From: Verrucomicrobiaceae bacterium
Lineage (GTDB): Bacteria > Verrucomicrobiota > Verrucomicrobiia > Verrucomicrobiales > Verrucomicrobiaceae
DNA: 64,000 nt
Direction: 5' to 3'
Assembly (NCBI GenBank): GCA_016795465.1
Contig: JAEUHK010000066.1
Location: 1-64,000, forward strand
Of this stretch, positions 46,373 through 54,173 are shown piece after piece. The notes under the pieces were generated by a model. That model made no database searches and was not told the origin of the DNA. It was given only the letters and a program-made list of their open reading frames with translations. Position numbers and translations under genes: made by a program. Each line of letters opens with the position of its first letter. Positions within the stretch are counted from its first letter, which is position 1.

Positions 46373-46827
46373 TGCACTGCGCGGACACCTCCTTTCTGTG
46401 CGCCCTCTACCGCCAGCAGGCGAACTCGGAGCGGGCCATCGCCACGCTGGAGGAAATCGGTGCTCCCATCGTCATTTCTTGCCTGCTGGCCTACGAGTTC
46501 CGGCAGGCGGTGCGCTTTCAGGTGTTCCTGCGGTCCCGTGACGCCAAGAAGGGGTATTCGGAGACGGAGGGCTTGATGATGCTGGCGCAGTTTGAGAACG
46601 ATCTGGAATCCGGCGTGGTCATCGAGTGCGGTGAGAACTGGATGAACGTGGCCGCCGAGGTGGAACGGCTCAGCGAAAAGCACACGATGAAGCGCGGTTC
46701 ACGCTCGTTCGACCTCCTGCACATCGCCACGGCGATCCACTGGCAGGCCACGGCCTTTCTGAGTTTCGATGCGTTGCAGCGCGAAATTGCGGCGGAAGAA
46801 GGCTTGAACGTGCTGCCTGTTCTCTGA
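46372..46827 (+). CDS. PIN-domain ribonuclease toxin (VapC-like)
   Basis: A 151-residue PIN domain with the expected acidic residues: Asp5 (CADTSFL), Glu42 (LLAYEFRQ), Asp114 (SFDLLHIATA) and Asp133 (FLSFDALQ), which bind Mg for RNA cleavage. It is translationally coupled to the upstream antitoxin. On an integrated island the pair could stabilize it against loss, or act in phage defence. Confidence 0.88.
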   Translation: MHCADTSFLCALYRQQANSERAIATLEEIGAPIVISCLLAYEFRQAVRFQVFLRSRDAKKGYSETEGLMMLAQFENDLESGVVIECGENWMNVAAEVERLSEKHTMKRGSRSFDLLHIATAIHWQATAFLSFDALQREIAAEEGLNVLPVL

Positions 46828-46832
46828 GAGCG

Positions 46833-47726
46833 TCAAAGACGCCTGTCCCCGGTTTTCCGCCGTGGCTTGACTTCGCCAGCCTTCTTGCGCCGTGCCCGTT
46901 CCTTGGCCGGGAACTTGCCGCCCACCATCTCTTCGATGGCTCCGGCAGCTTTGAGGATGTGTTCGAGGCTGAATGACGGCAAGGCAGTTCCAGGCTTGAG
47001 GTAGCCGGAGAGATACTTGCTGGACGCGGTGGTGAGCTTGCGGCGCGAGGCGACGAGGTAGGCGACGGCCTCGGCCTCCATCTCGCGTGTGCTCAGGTCT
47101 TCATCGCTTCGGTTATCCCAGAAATCAGTCTCGGTCCGGCCGAGATGTCCGCAGAAAAGGTGGGCGAGTTCATGCGCCAGCGTGGCGAACTGCGCGGGAC
47201 GGTCGTGGCTCTCGTTCAAGAAGATGTCATACTGGCCCGGCGTGCCGTGCTGGACGAAACCGGCTAGATCAACGCGCAAGACGGCCTGCACCACGCGAAT
47301 GCGCATCGCGGCACACAGATCGAGCAACCTTTCCCAAACCACATCCGGGACTTCTCCGGCGGCGTGGAAAGGGTCTTCCAGTTCCGCTTTCACGGCCTCG
47401 GGCAAGGCGTCCCCATAGGTGTCAGCGACATCAAAGACGAAACGCACCGGCCCCATGAATTGCAAGACGACGAGCGGGCGTGCTCCCGGCCTGACTTTGA
47501 GGCCCATTTCCGCCCATTCCCTCGCGGAGGCGATGTAGCGGGCCTTGGGATGCTGGACGTGCAGCAGCATCGCGTTGTAGGGCGCGTAACGCGGCATCCG
47601 GCTGGCGAACTCCATCAACTCCCCCAGCCTCTCAGGCGTGTGGTAGGCCAGGGCGCTTTCGATCAGCTCGTTGACGGCGGATTTGGCCTCCTCGCGCTCT
47701 TTGTCATGCAGGATCAGCATGTTCAA
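46833..47726 (-). CDS. ArdC-N/IrrE-like zinc metallopeptidase
   Basis: A 297-residue protein. The N-terminal third (about 10-105: RYAPYNAMLLHVQHPKARYIASAREWAEMGLKVRPGARPLVVLQFMGPVRFVFDVADTYG) resembles the ssDNA-binding ArdC N-domain of plasmid anti-restriction proteins. The C-terminal half is an ImmA/IrrE (M78) peptidase with FATLAHELAHLFCGH (His185, Glu186, His189) and the downstream Glu in MEAEAVAYLVAS. A basic tail follows (KERARRKKAGEVKPRRKTGDRRL). ArdC-type proteins protect incoming mobile DNA, while ImmA peptidases cleave element repressors; either would suit an island. Confidence 0.78.
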   Translation of the reverse strand: MNMLILHDKEREEAKSAVNELIESALAYHTPERLGELMEFASRMPRYAPYNAMLLHVQHPKARYIASAREWAEMGLKVRPGARPLVVLQFMGPVRFVFDVADTYGDALPEAVKAELEDPFHAAGEVPDVVWERLLDLCAAMRIRVVQAVLRVDLAGFVQHGTPGQYDIFLNESHDRPAQFATLAHELAHLFCGHLGRTETDFWDNRSDEDLSTREMEAEAVAYLVASRRKLTTASSKYLSGYLKPGTALPSFSLEHILKAAGAIEEMVGGKFPAKERARRKKAGEVKPRRKTGDRRL

Positions 47727-47836
47727 ACTGAGCCGATGGGCACATGCTGTGCAACTTAGAACCGAGGCAGAAGGGAGTAGTCGCGATCATCAACAAAGCA
47801 AACTCACGGTAAGGATGCGTATCAATCCTCCATCAC

Positions 47837-49276
47837 TTAATCTGGTTCTGGAAAGCCCACGCTGGCCGGGTTTTTTTCGGCTAAGGCCACGAACGCATCA
47901 TAGTCAAAAGGCTCGTTTTTCTCCGTGTCGAACTCTGTGATCATGATCAACTGCGTTGGAATGCCTCCTCCATTCTGAGTCGGGTGGCTAGACTCGAACG
48001 AATATCCATCTTTGGCCTTTGCGACTTTAGCAACATGCCTCCGCCCTGAGAGTTTCCAGTTTCCCGATTTGACGTAGTAAGGCCCCCGAGACGGCATTCC
48101 GCTCGAATTGAATTCATGAACTGCCATTGAGCGCCCATGCCAAGCCATTCCAACGAGAATGGCTCGTTTGCCGCCTTTTGACACGACCTCAGAACGTATT
48201 TCAGAGTGAATTCGATGACCTGATTGGGGATCATCATGAAGGAGCTGCGAAGGATGCGAATTCAAGTTCCATGCCGCCCATGCTTTGCGCCAAGTTCTTG
48301 CTGGTTTGTTGCTCTTCTTGCGTCCAAACAGCCAGGAGAATAAACCGCCGCTAGTCGGTGTAGCAGTGCCAGGATTTGCCTTTGAATCCTCGGATGTCTC
48401 GATGTCAGCTTTCGCTTCGGCTGAAAATGGTTTGGACGCCGAAACCATCAAGCGTCCATTCTCAAGGTGAAAATATGGCCGCTCTCCGACAGAAATGCCT
48501 TCCATGGCAGCATTCATCTTCTCGGCACTGCGGCGGAGGATCGTCTCTACCCCTTTGGCATACATTTGAATTTGCTGGCCGTCCTCCAACCAAGGGTTTC
48601 GGATCATTGCAATTTCTTCCATCGTCTTACCTTCGAGGGAGGCTTTGACCTCATTGGCGTAAGTTCGAGAGATGGCGATGACTGCCGACTCAATGGCATT
48701 GCTCATTCTCTTGGCATGACGCATCCCAAGAGCATTGCGCACCAGGGTATGGATGATTTTGCGAAACGCTTGATCCTCTTCCCGCTTTCTAGCGGATGTG
48801 GCTTCATTACGCGCTAGCATGTGTTGGTTCAATTCCGCCATGCGCTGGTCTTCCGCTGCAAGACTTGCCGCCTGTTTGAGGCGGAAGTCAGGATCGGTCT
48901 GTTTTGGTTTCGACCGGTCTATCTGCCTGTAGATCGCATTCCAGTCGCTCTTGTATGCGAACAAAATGTCCTTCATTCCAAGATAGCTCCAAAGAGCTGC
49001 CGAATACTTTCGGAATGCGCCATCGGGGCGAATTCCATCCAAAAACTGAGCCAGTTTTTCAGGGGTATTGATTTGAGCAGCCAAAAGATCACCGGCCAAG
49101 CCAAGATATATCCAATACCGAATATCCATTCCGTTTATTAGTTCTGCGGGAAGGTCGATTTGCTGTGTTTTATGTTTTGACCCGCTTCCATCAACCGAGT
49201 CGATTGGCGTGGACGAGACCCCTGTTAGCAAAAGCCTTTTGACGTAAGATGCCAGTTCGCTGTCGGATAAGTTCAT
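47837..49276 (-). CDS. Uncharacterized 479-residue island protein
   Basis: No family is recognised. Residues about 115-230 are mostly charged helix (LNQHMLARNEATSARKREEDQAFRKIIHTLV). A Pro/Gly/Thr-rich linker with GGLFSWLFGRKKSNK follows at about 305-330, a possible membrane-touching hinge. The C-terminal 130 residues look like a compact beta domain (RAILVGMAWHGRSMAVHEFNSSGMPSRG). The start ATG at 49,276 overlaps the stop of the HTH gene (ATGA). GC is clearly lower than in the core genome. As the largest unexplained gene on the island it is the best candidate for accessory cargo such as phage defence. Confidence 0.75.
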   Translation of the reverse strand: MNLSDSELASYVKRLLLTGVSSTPIDSVDGSGSKHKTQQIDLPAELINGMDIRYWIYLGLAGDLLAAQINTPEKLAQFLDGIRPDGAFRKYSAALWSYLGMKDILFAYKSDWNAIYRQIDRSKPKQTDPDFRLKQAASLAAEDQRMAELNQHMLARNEATSARKREEDQAFRKIIHTLVRNALGMRHAKRMSNAIESAVIAISRTYANEVKASLEGKTMEEIAMIRNPWLEDGQQIQMYAKGVETILRRSAEKMNAAMEGISVGERPYFHLENGRLMVSASKPFSAEAKADIETSEDSKANPGTATPTSGGLFSWLFGRKKSNKPARTWRKAWAAWNLNSHPSQLLHDDPQSGHRIHSEIRSEVVSKGGKRAILVGMAWHGRSMAVHEFNSSGMPSRGPYYVKSGNWKLSGRRHVAKVAKAKDGYSFESSHPTQNGGGIPTQLIMITEFDTEKNEPFDYDAFVALAEKNPASVGFPEPD

Positions 49277-49737
49277 GCGTTTCGTGTGTACATGGCCGGG
49301 AAGCGTTCTTTGACGGCTTGGGCGATCTCCTCCGGGGTCGAGGGCTTCACTGTTGGCAGCGTGGCGGGACGATTGGAGTTTTCGAGGTTCAGGCCGAACA
49401 GCTTGATCATGGATTCGAGGCATCTGAGTTGCAGCAGCGTCCCACGATAGCGGTCTGGCAGACTGCCAGCCTCCAAATAGGTAGCTTCCAGCCGCGCTTC
49501 GACCTTCGCACGCATCACGACGAGTTCCTTCTTGGATAGCGGGGCGTTTTGCTCGATGCGAGTCATGCGCCGTGCCAGATAGCGCGAGACTCGGGTGGGG
49601 GAGATGCGGAGCCGTTCGGCAATCTGCACCTGCTTGAAGCCTTCAAGTGAGAGCTTCCAAGCCTGCTCTTCAACCTCAATGCCATGCACACGCTGGCGGC
49701 GTGCGCGGCGAGCTAGTTGGCGAGGCTGATGAAGCAT
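49273..49737 (-). CDS. HTH-containing island protein
   Basis: A 154-residue protein with a helix-turn-helix near the N-terminus (about 30-58: LSLEGFKQVQIAERLRISPTRVSRYLARRM) and a helical C-terminal part. This order (HTH then helical oligomerization region) recalls phage terminase small subunits, but no diagnostic motif is visible, so a regulator is equally likely. It overlaps the next gene by ATGA. Confidence 0.72.
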   Translation of the reverse strand: MLHQPRQLARRARRQRVHGIEVEEQAWKLSLEGFKQVQIAERLRISPTRVSRYLARRMTRIEQNAPLSKKELVVMRAKVEARLEATYLEAGSLPDRYRGTLLQLRCLESMIKLFGLNLENSNRPATLPTVKPSTPEEIAQAVKERFPAMYTRNA

Positions 49738-49839
49738 GGCGTCATTCTTGGTTCAGGCTGGCATCCCGCAAGTCCATTCGTGGCGCAATGAAATCGGAGA
49801 CATGCAGGCAGGTGGCGGGGGCTGTAAGTGCGTCTGCAC

Positions 49840-49986
49840 CTTTGTTTCCAGGGTGCGCGGCACTTTTCGGCTTCGTTTCCGGTTCGTTTCCAAAACAGGG
49901 ATTCGTTTCCAGTTCGTTTCCATCTTGTTTCCGCCGATCACTCTTCGTTTCCCGTTTCCACCTCTAGAGCGGGAAACGGGAAACGA
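49840..49986. other. Candidate replication origin: iterons plus 15-bp hairpin
   Basis: Five direct copies of TTCGTTTCC (49,872; 49,883; 49,902; 49,913; 49,944), with degenerate copies at about 49,840 and 49,925. Spacing of the pairs is 11 bp. The last copy is part of a perfect 15-bp inverted repeat (49,945-49,959 and 49,972-49,986) with a 12-base loop. It lies immediately after the helicase gene's stop, in a 256-base gap with no gene. The hairpin could also act as a terminator. Confidence 0.72.
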
Positions 49987-49993
49987 GATTTCG

Positions 49994-51022
49994 TCATGGG
50001 GTTTCAACGGCTTCATAGTCACGTCCTTTCTTGCGCACGAGTCCTGCACTGATGAGTTTCTTTGTCCACTTGCTGACCGTGCCAGATTTCACGCCGAGCA
50101 TCTCGGCGAGTTCTGACGCACTGCCGATACCATCGCGTATATGGGCCAGCAAAGCGTCGGTGCCGTTATACGACTCGCAGGCGATGGTGATACCCTTTCC
50201 ATCGTCCGAGAGAGTCCAGCGAAGCGGCTGCGCATCCCGTCCTTGGCAGTTTCGGCATTTCGAGAAGCTGGTGACGAACTGTTTGCACCTCGCCCCCTCC
50301 TCACTGGCATCCCTGAGGCTTAGAATCCAGTGGGCCGGGTCTTCCCGCCGGGAGCCTCCGCGCATCTCTCCTCCCCGGCCCGCGTGATGCACGATCATCA
50401 CCGTAATCCCTCGACGGCGGAGACTCAGGAGCCAGTCCTTAATCTTGTCGAAGTCGTCATTTTCATTCTCCCTCATGCCATTCTGGCTCGTGCTCAGATT
50501 GTCGATCACAAACATGGAGCCGTCTGGTAGCATCTGAGACAGTCCGGCCTGATGGGCAGGGTTTGCAATGTTCACACTGATGGCTTGCTCCATGTAGAGA
50601 TGCTCATTGCTCAACCATTTGAAGTTTGGAGACAGGATGCCGATCCTTCGAGCGCGGTCTTGCACGTCGGGCAGGTTCATCTCAGCATCGAAGTAGAAGA
50701 CGGGGCGTGAATCTTCTCCATTGTCCCATGCGCCGAGTTTGCAGCCCTCCGCAACCGCATTGCCTATGAGCATGGCGAGCCAGGTCTTGCCATGACCACG
50801 AGGAGCAAACAAATAGCCTAGATCACCTTCGCGGAGCCATGCGCCCAGGAGTCGGCGGCGTGGTGTCATCTCCTTGCTTGCCAAGGTATCGGCCGCCAGC
50901 AGCGAACGAGCAAAGTCAGGTGGTTGCTGGACTGCGCCGCTGGTCCCTGCTTGCGGCTGGGTGCTCGGCTTGAAGGCAGGCCGCTGTTTGAGTGAGGCGG
51001 TTAAATCATCGGTGGCGTTCAT
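49994..51022 (-). CDS. RepA-like RecA-fold replicative helicase
   Basis: A 342-residue ATPase with Walker A (APRGHGKTW, residues 73-81), Walker B (SMFVIDNLS), and the HHAGRGGEMRGGSRRED motif typical of RepA/AAA_25 hexameric helicases of mobile elements. A C-terminal winged helix (about 295-335: IGSASELAEMLGVKSGTVSKWTKKLISAGLVRKKG) should bind DNA, perhaps the adjacent iterons. The start overlaps the primase stop by ATGA, so the two are coupled as a replication module. Confidence 0.88.
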   Translation of the reverse strand: MNATDDLTASLKQRPAFKPSTQPQAGTSGAVQQPPDFARSLLAADTLASKEMTPRRRLLGAWLREGDLGYLFAPRGHGKTWLAMLIGNAVAEGCKLGAWDNGEDSRPVFYFDAEMNLPDVQDRARRIGILSPNFKWLSNEHLYMEQAISVNIANPAHQAGLSQMLPDGSMFVIDNLSTSQNGMRENENDDFDKIKDWLLSLRRRGITVMIVHHAGRGGEMRGGSRREDPAHWILSLRDASEEGARCKQFVTSFSKCRNCQGRDAQPLRWTLSDDGKGITIACESYNGTDALLAHIRDGIGSASELAEMLGVKSGTVSKWTKKLISAGLVRKKGRDYEAVETP

Positions 51023-51981
51023 TGGAAAAGCGAGTTGAGGGTTTCGAGATGCGATTCAGGCGCGGCGACGACCTCGCCCAGGTCTTTGAATCCATTGGGT
51101 AGCGCGAAGGCATCCACCCTCGCGCCAGCGCCCTCCAAGTCTGCCAGCCATGAGGCAGCGGCGTTCAACCCGGCCTCGTCGGCATCGGGCACAATTCGGA
51201 CGTGACGACCTGCCAGGCGTGCCAGCAAGCCGGGATCACGGGCAAAGCGTGAACTGGCGCTGGTGGCGGCCAGGATGCTCCACGTTTCCTCCACATTGAC
51301 CAAGGTGAAGGCAGCGAGGGCTTCGACGAGGCCGATAGCACCCTCGACAAGCAAGACGTGGCTGGTAGCGCCAAGCCAGCTTTGGCCGATGAATGCGCCT
51401 TCGCTGCTGGGGAGATTCTTGGCCTTGATCGTGGTGCCATCGGCTCGGGTGAAGGGTTGACCATCGAGACGGCGTGCCTGCGCAAAGGTGCCCTCTTGGA
51501 TGATGCAGCAACGATGGCCCTCCACCTCTGCGCCTTTCAGGAATCCCCAGCGGTGAGCAAGATCAACGGCATCCGGCAGGATGCGGCGCAGGGTGGCGAT
51601 GGCGATGATCCCCGCAGGCTTGAGCGCGTGGAACTCCGGCCACGCTTTGCGCTGGCGGGCCTTCCTTTCGGACTCGCTTTCAAAGTCGGGCGCTGTGGAA
51701 TCCCGCCACGGCGGAGCATCCTCGCCAAGCAGATAGCCGGGCGGCTTGCCAGACGATGCGGCGGCACTGCGGAGCTTGTGGCGGAGTTCGGATTCCGTCC
51801 AAGGGGGCAGGCATCCTTGGTTCCAAGAGGCGAGCAATGGGAATGCCTCCTCCTGACTGAGATTGAAGCCTTTGATGAGCGCCACTGCGGCGGCGAAGGC
51901 GGCGGCATGGCCTCCTTGACCGGACACAGACACGGGCATCCTCGCCAGATAAGCGCTGGCACGCTCTAAAGTGGATTGCAT
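51019..51981 (-). CDS. Primase-like protein with PriCT and Toprim domains
   Basis: About 320 residues. The N-terminus (ASAYLARMPVSVSGQGGHAAAFAAAVALIKGFNLSQEEAFPLLASWNQGCLPPWTESELRHKLRSA) is the helical domain found in phage and plasmid primases before the catalytic part. The C-terminal half has Toprim features: VLLVEGAIGLVEAL (Glu) and VRIVPDADEAGLNAAASW (DxD). It would make primers for island replication. The ATG at 51,981 was chosen because the conserved domain begins there; the frame stays open further upstream without conservation. Confidence 0.83.
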   Translation of the reverse strand: MQSTLERASAYLARMPVSVSGQGGHAAAFAAAVALIKGFNLSQEEAFPLLASWNQGCLPPWTESELRHKLRSAAASSGKPPGYLLGEDAPPWRDSTAPDFESESERKARQRKAWPEFHALKPAGIIAIATLRRILPDAVDLAHRWGFLKGAEVEGHRCCIIQEGTFAQARRLDGQPFTRADGTTIKAKNLPSSEGAFIGQSWLGATSHVLLVEGAIGLVEALAAFTLVNVEETWSILAATSASSRFARDPGLLARLAGRHVRIVPDADEAGLNAAASWLADLEGAGARVDAFALPNGFKDLGEVVAAPESHLETLNSLFQ

Positions 51982-52082
51982 GGAGTGAGATGAAAGGTTG
52001 AAACCCGCCTCCGGCACTGGTATCCCTGTCCCCACATACACAAAACGCGGGGTCGTGGCGGAAGCTGCGGCCTCGTTTTTGT

Positions 52083-52313
52083 TTAGTCGGCGAGTGAGTT
52101 CAGGTAGGCGCGGATGCTTTCGAGGTCGAAGAGGCGGCGGCCTCGCGTGTTGCCTCGTTTGCGAACGCTGATGGAGCGGATTCGACCTTCTTCGACTAGC
52201 TCGTAGAGACTGCTGCGGCTGATGTTGAAGAGGGCACGGCAGGTGCGGTGGTCGCCGAACTCGGGCTTTGAAATGACTTCGGCAGATTGGGCGATTTGGA
52301 AGGATGCGGACAT
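52083..52313 (-). CDS. AlpA/excisionase-type HTH protein
   Basis: A 76-residue DNA-binding protein with an excisionase-like winged helix: CRALFNISRSSLYELVEEGRIRSISVRKRGNTRGRRLFDLESIRAYLNSL. In islands with tyrosine integrases such proteins control excision (Xis) or activate integrase. ATG at 52,313. It lies between the primase and integrase genes. Confidence 0.82.
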   Translation of the reverse strand: MSASFQIAQSAEVISKPEFGDHRTCRALFNISRSSLYELVEEGRIRSISVRKRGNTRGRRLFDLESIRAYLNSLAD

Positions 52314-52692
52314 GGTATTGCGTGAATTTGAGGCTGCGGGTGTCCTGATCGTGCATGGACGATCAGGGGCGGTGGGGTGCGGCTCCTGAGCAGGCATGGT
52401 GTGGTCCCCATGCTGTCACTGGTGCTCGCGTCGCTAGGACTGGGCGATGTCTTGGATGACCAAGCATCGGGAGTCCCGGCATTTGACCCGGAAGTCTCGC
52501 CGTGTGACCGGGGAGAGGCGGAATCGGTGGCTCCTCGCCTTCTCGGTCCGCGTTATGGTGCACGCTAAAACATCGAAAACTTGGCCTGAACCCTTCTGGC
52601 GATATGCTCGGGCCAGGAAGGTCAGCCCCATGACTGGGTAAGATTTCCGACAGTCAAACACAATTTGGAAAATCGGCGCAAAGCCGTGGACA
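52314..52692. other. Intergenic region within the island
   Basis: 379 bases between the HTH and integrase genes. Several short frames are open but none has a recognisable motif; a minus-strand frame ending near 52,434 contains a lone CRDSRC pair that is too little to call. No repeats or RNA gene seen. Confidence 0.4.
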
Positions 52693-54009
52693 TCACTGGG
52701 CCTTTTTTCGCTGGAGCGAGGGCACTGCATCGACGGCGCGGCGGAGAGCTGTCAGCTCGGCATGGGTGTATCCGGCATTGGTCTTTGCATCGACATGGCC
52801 GACAAGCTTCATGCGTGTCTCCTGCGAGATGCCGCCGTTGAACATGGAAGAGTTGAAGGTGTGTCGCAGGCTATGGAAGGAGCGCGAATGCGCGGAACGG
52901 CCCGCTTTGCCTTCGACGTGTTCGCGTTTCTGGCCGCGTGAAACGCCTGCGGCCTCCATGATGCGGGTGAATCGTGCGGAGAGGCCGTTGTTTCCCGCGA
53001 TGCTGACACGCGCCAGCGTTGGGAATACCGGGGCCGCTAGATCGGCAGGAAGGTCTTTGCCCTCGAAGTAGCGCACCAGCTCGGCGTGCATGGGCAGCGT
53101 GATCACGGCCTTTTCCCCTTCCTTGGCGCGTTTCTTCCGGCTCGTTTTCTGCGGAAGGAAGCGCATGACTTTGTCCTGCGTGTCGATGCTGCCCCGCGTG
53201 ATGCGTGCGGCGTCTCCCAAGCGCATCCCGCCAAACGCGCCAAGGAGGATGACACCGCGCCAGTCTTCGGAAGGTGACTTGGCGAGGAGCTTGGAGACCT
53301 CGGCGAAGGTGAACGGCTCGCGGCTGGTGGAGTCTTCCTCGGGCAGATCGTCCAGATTGTCTGCCGGTGAGCGGGTAATGTGTCCTTCCGCCACGGCAGC
53401 CAGGAGGGCGCTGTTCACGTCCTTGATGTAATGATTGGAGGTCTTGGCGGTGCGGCCCTCCGCGTTGAGCTTGTCGCGAAACTCGCGGAGCTTGCCAATG
53501 GTGAGGGAATCGAGCGGTAAGGCGGCCTGCTCCTCGCCCAAGTGCGTGAGGATGGCCTTAATGCTGGCCTTGTAGCGTGCCTGCGTGGCGGGCTTCGTCG
53601 TGCCTTCCTTTTGCTTGAGCCATTCGCCAAACCAGCCTGCGATGGTCTTTTCTGCGGGCAGTGTCTCGCCCGTGCTGGCCTCCACCAGCCTGCGGATGAA
53701 GTCGCGCCCCAGATTGGCCGTGAGGCGCTTTTGCGCGGCCTTGTCCGCTGCCTCGCGGAGAATGGCGAGGATACGCTGGGAGCCGTCCTCCCCCGCGCCA
53801 GCTTGTTTGAAGGCGTTCTGCTCAAACTCCAAGGCCACCTTGAGCGCCTCCTGCCGGGCTTTTTCCTGCTCTCGCAGTGTTTGGGGAATCGGCACTTTCG
53901 TGACCTGCTTTACGAGCTTCCAGCCCTTGTTGCCTTGGGCATCCGTGGTGGGCAGACGGAAGGCTGCATAGTAGAACAAAGAACCGGGGCGGGTGAAGAC
54001 GCTAGCCAT
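52693..54009 (-). CDS. Tyrosine recombinase/integrase of the island
   Basis: A 438-residue integrase. N-terminal arm-binding and core-binding domains (about 1-225) precede the catalytic domain with all active-site residues: Arg263 (FGGMRLGD), Lys288 (PQKTSRKK), His379 and Arg382 (FHSLRHTF), His405 (LVGHVDAKT) and nucleophile Tyr414 (NAGYTH). It starts at the ATG at 54,009, one base from the right arm-type site (54,011-54,029), which overlaps a possible -10 box (CATAAT), so integrase probably represses its own promoter. Target: tRNA-Lys 3' end. Confidence 0.95.
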   Translation of the reverse strand: MASVFTRPGSLFYYAAFRLPTTDAQGNKGWKLVKQVTKVPIPQTLREQEKARQEALKVALEFEQNAFKQAGAGEDGSQRILAILREAADKAAQKRLTANLGRDFIRRLVEASTGETLPAEKTIAGWFGEWLKQKEGTTKPATQARYKASIKAILTHLGEEQAALPLDSLTIGKLREFRDKLNAEGRTAKTSNHYIKDVNSALLAAVAEGHITRSPADNLDDLPEEDSTSREPFTFAEVSKLLAKSPSEDWRGVILLGAFGGMRLGDAARITRGSIDTQDKVMRFLPQKTSRKKRAKEGEKAVITLPMHAELVRYFEGKDLPADLAAPVFPTLARVSIAGNNGLSARFTRIMEAAGVSRGQKREHVEGKAGRSAHSRSFHSLRHTFNSSMFNGGISQETRMKLVGHVDAKTNAGYTHAELTALRRAVDAVPSLQRKKAQ

Positions 54010-54010
54010 G

Positions 54011-54029
54011 TGGGAACATTATGGGAACA
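54011..54029 (+). repeat. Right arm-type integrase site
   Basis: Exact copy of the left 19-base arm site. Two further TGGGAACA boxes lie between it and attR: inverted at 54,047-54,054 and direct at 54,078-54,085. Confidence 0.8.
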
Positions 54030-54115
54030 TCCGAGCTTGTCCACCGTGTTCCCACAAAGTTCTCTCTCCTAGTGAAATGGGAACAAATTAGCTAAATACA
54101 CCGGGGTGTATCGAA

Positions 54116-54146
54116 TCGAGGGTTCGATCCCCTCCCTGCGCACCAT
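54116..54146 (+). other. attR: 31-bp copy of the tRNA-Lys 3' end
   Basis: Exact repeat of 45,938-45,968 without the rest of the tRNA, 27 bases from the stop of the convergent transglutaminase-like gene. Confidence 0.93.
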
Positions 54147-54173
54147 TTCTGACGAATCAGAAAGTCCCGAGCA

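Larger units (their letters stand above)
45938..54146. mobile_element. 8.2-kb tRNA-Lys-integrated genomic island
   Basis: Bounded by a 31-bp exact direct repeat (attL and attR) with an intact tRNA-Lys at the left and a tyrosine integrase reading inward from the right. Cargo, in order: toxin-antitoxin pair, ArdC/IrrE-like peptidase, unknown 479-residue protein, HTH protein, iteron array, helicase, primase, AlpA-like HTH, integrase. All genes from 46,833 on are on the minus strand. No capsid, portal, tail, relaxase or type IV secretion gene is visible, so it should depend on a helper or host. Parts (48-50 kb) are AT-richer than the flanks. Confidence 0.92.

Noticed and set aside
49273-49737. 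Firm call as a terminase small subunit, implying a packaged satellite
   Set aside because: The HTH plus helical tail is suggestive but no terminase motif, cos or pac site is visible, so it was left as an HTH protein.
52314-52692. Small zinc-finger gene (Com-like) on the minus strand
   Set aside because: Only a single CxxxxC pair is visible in a frame without a supported start.
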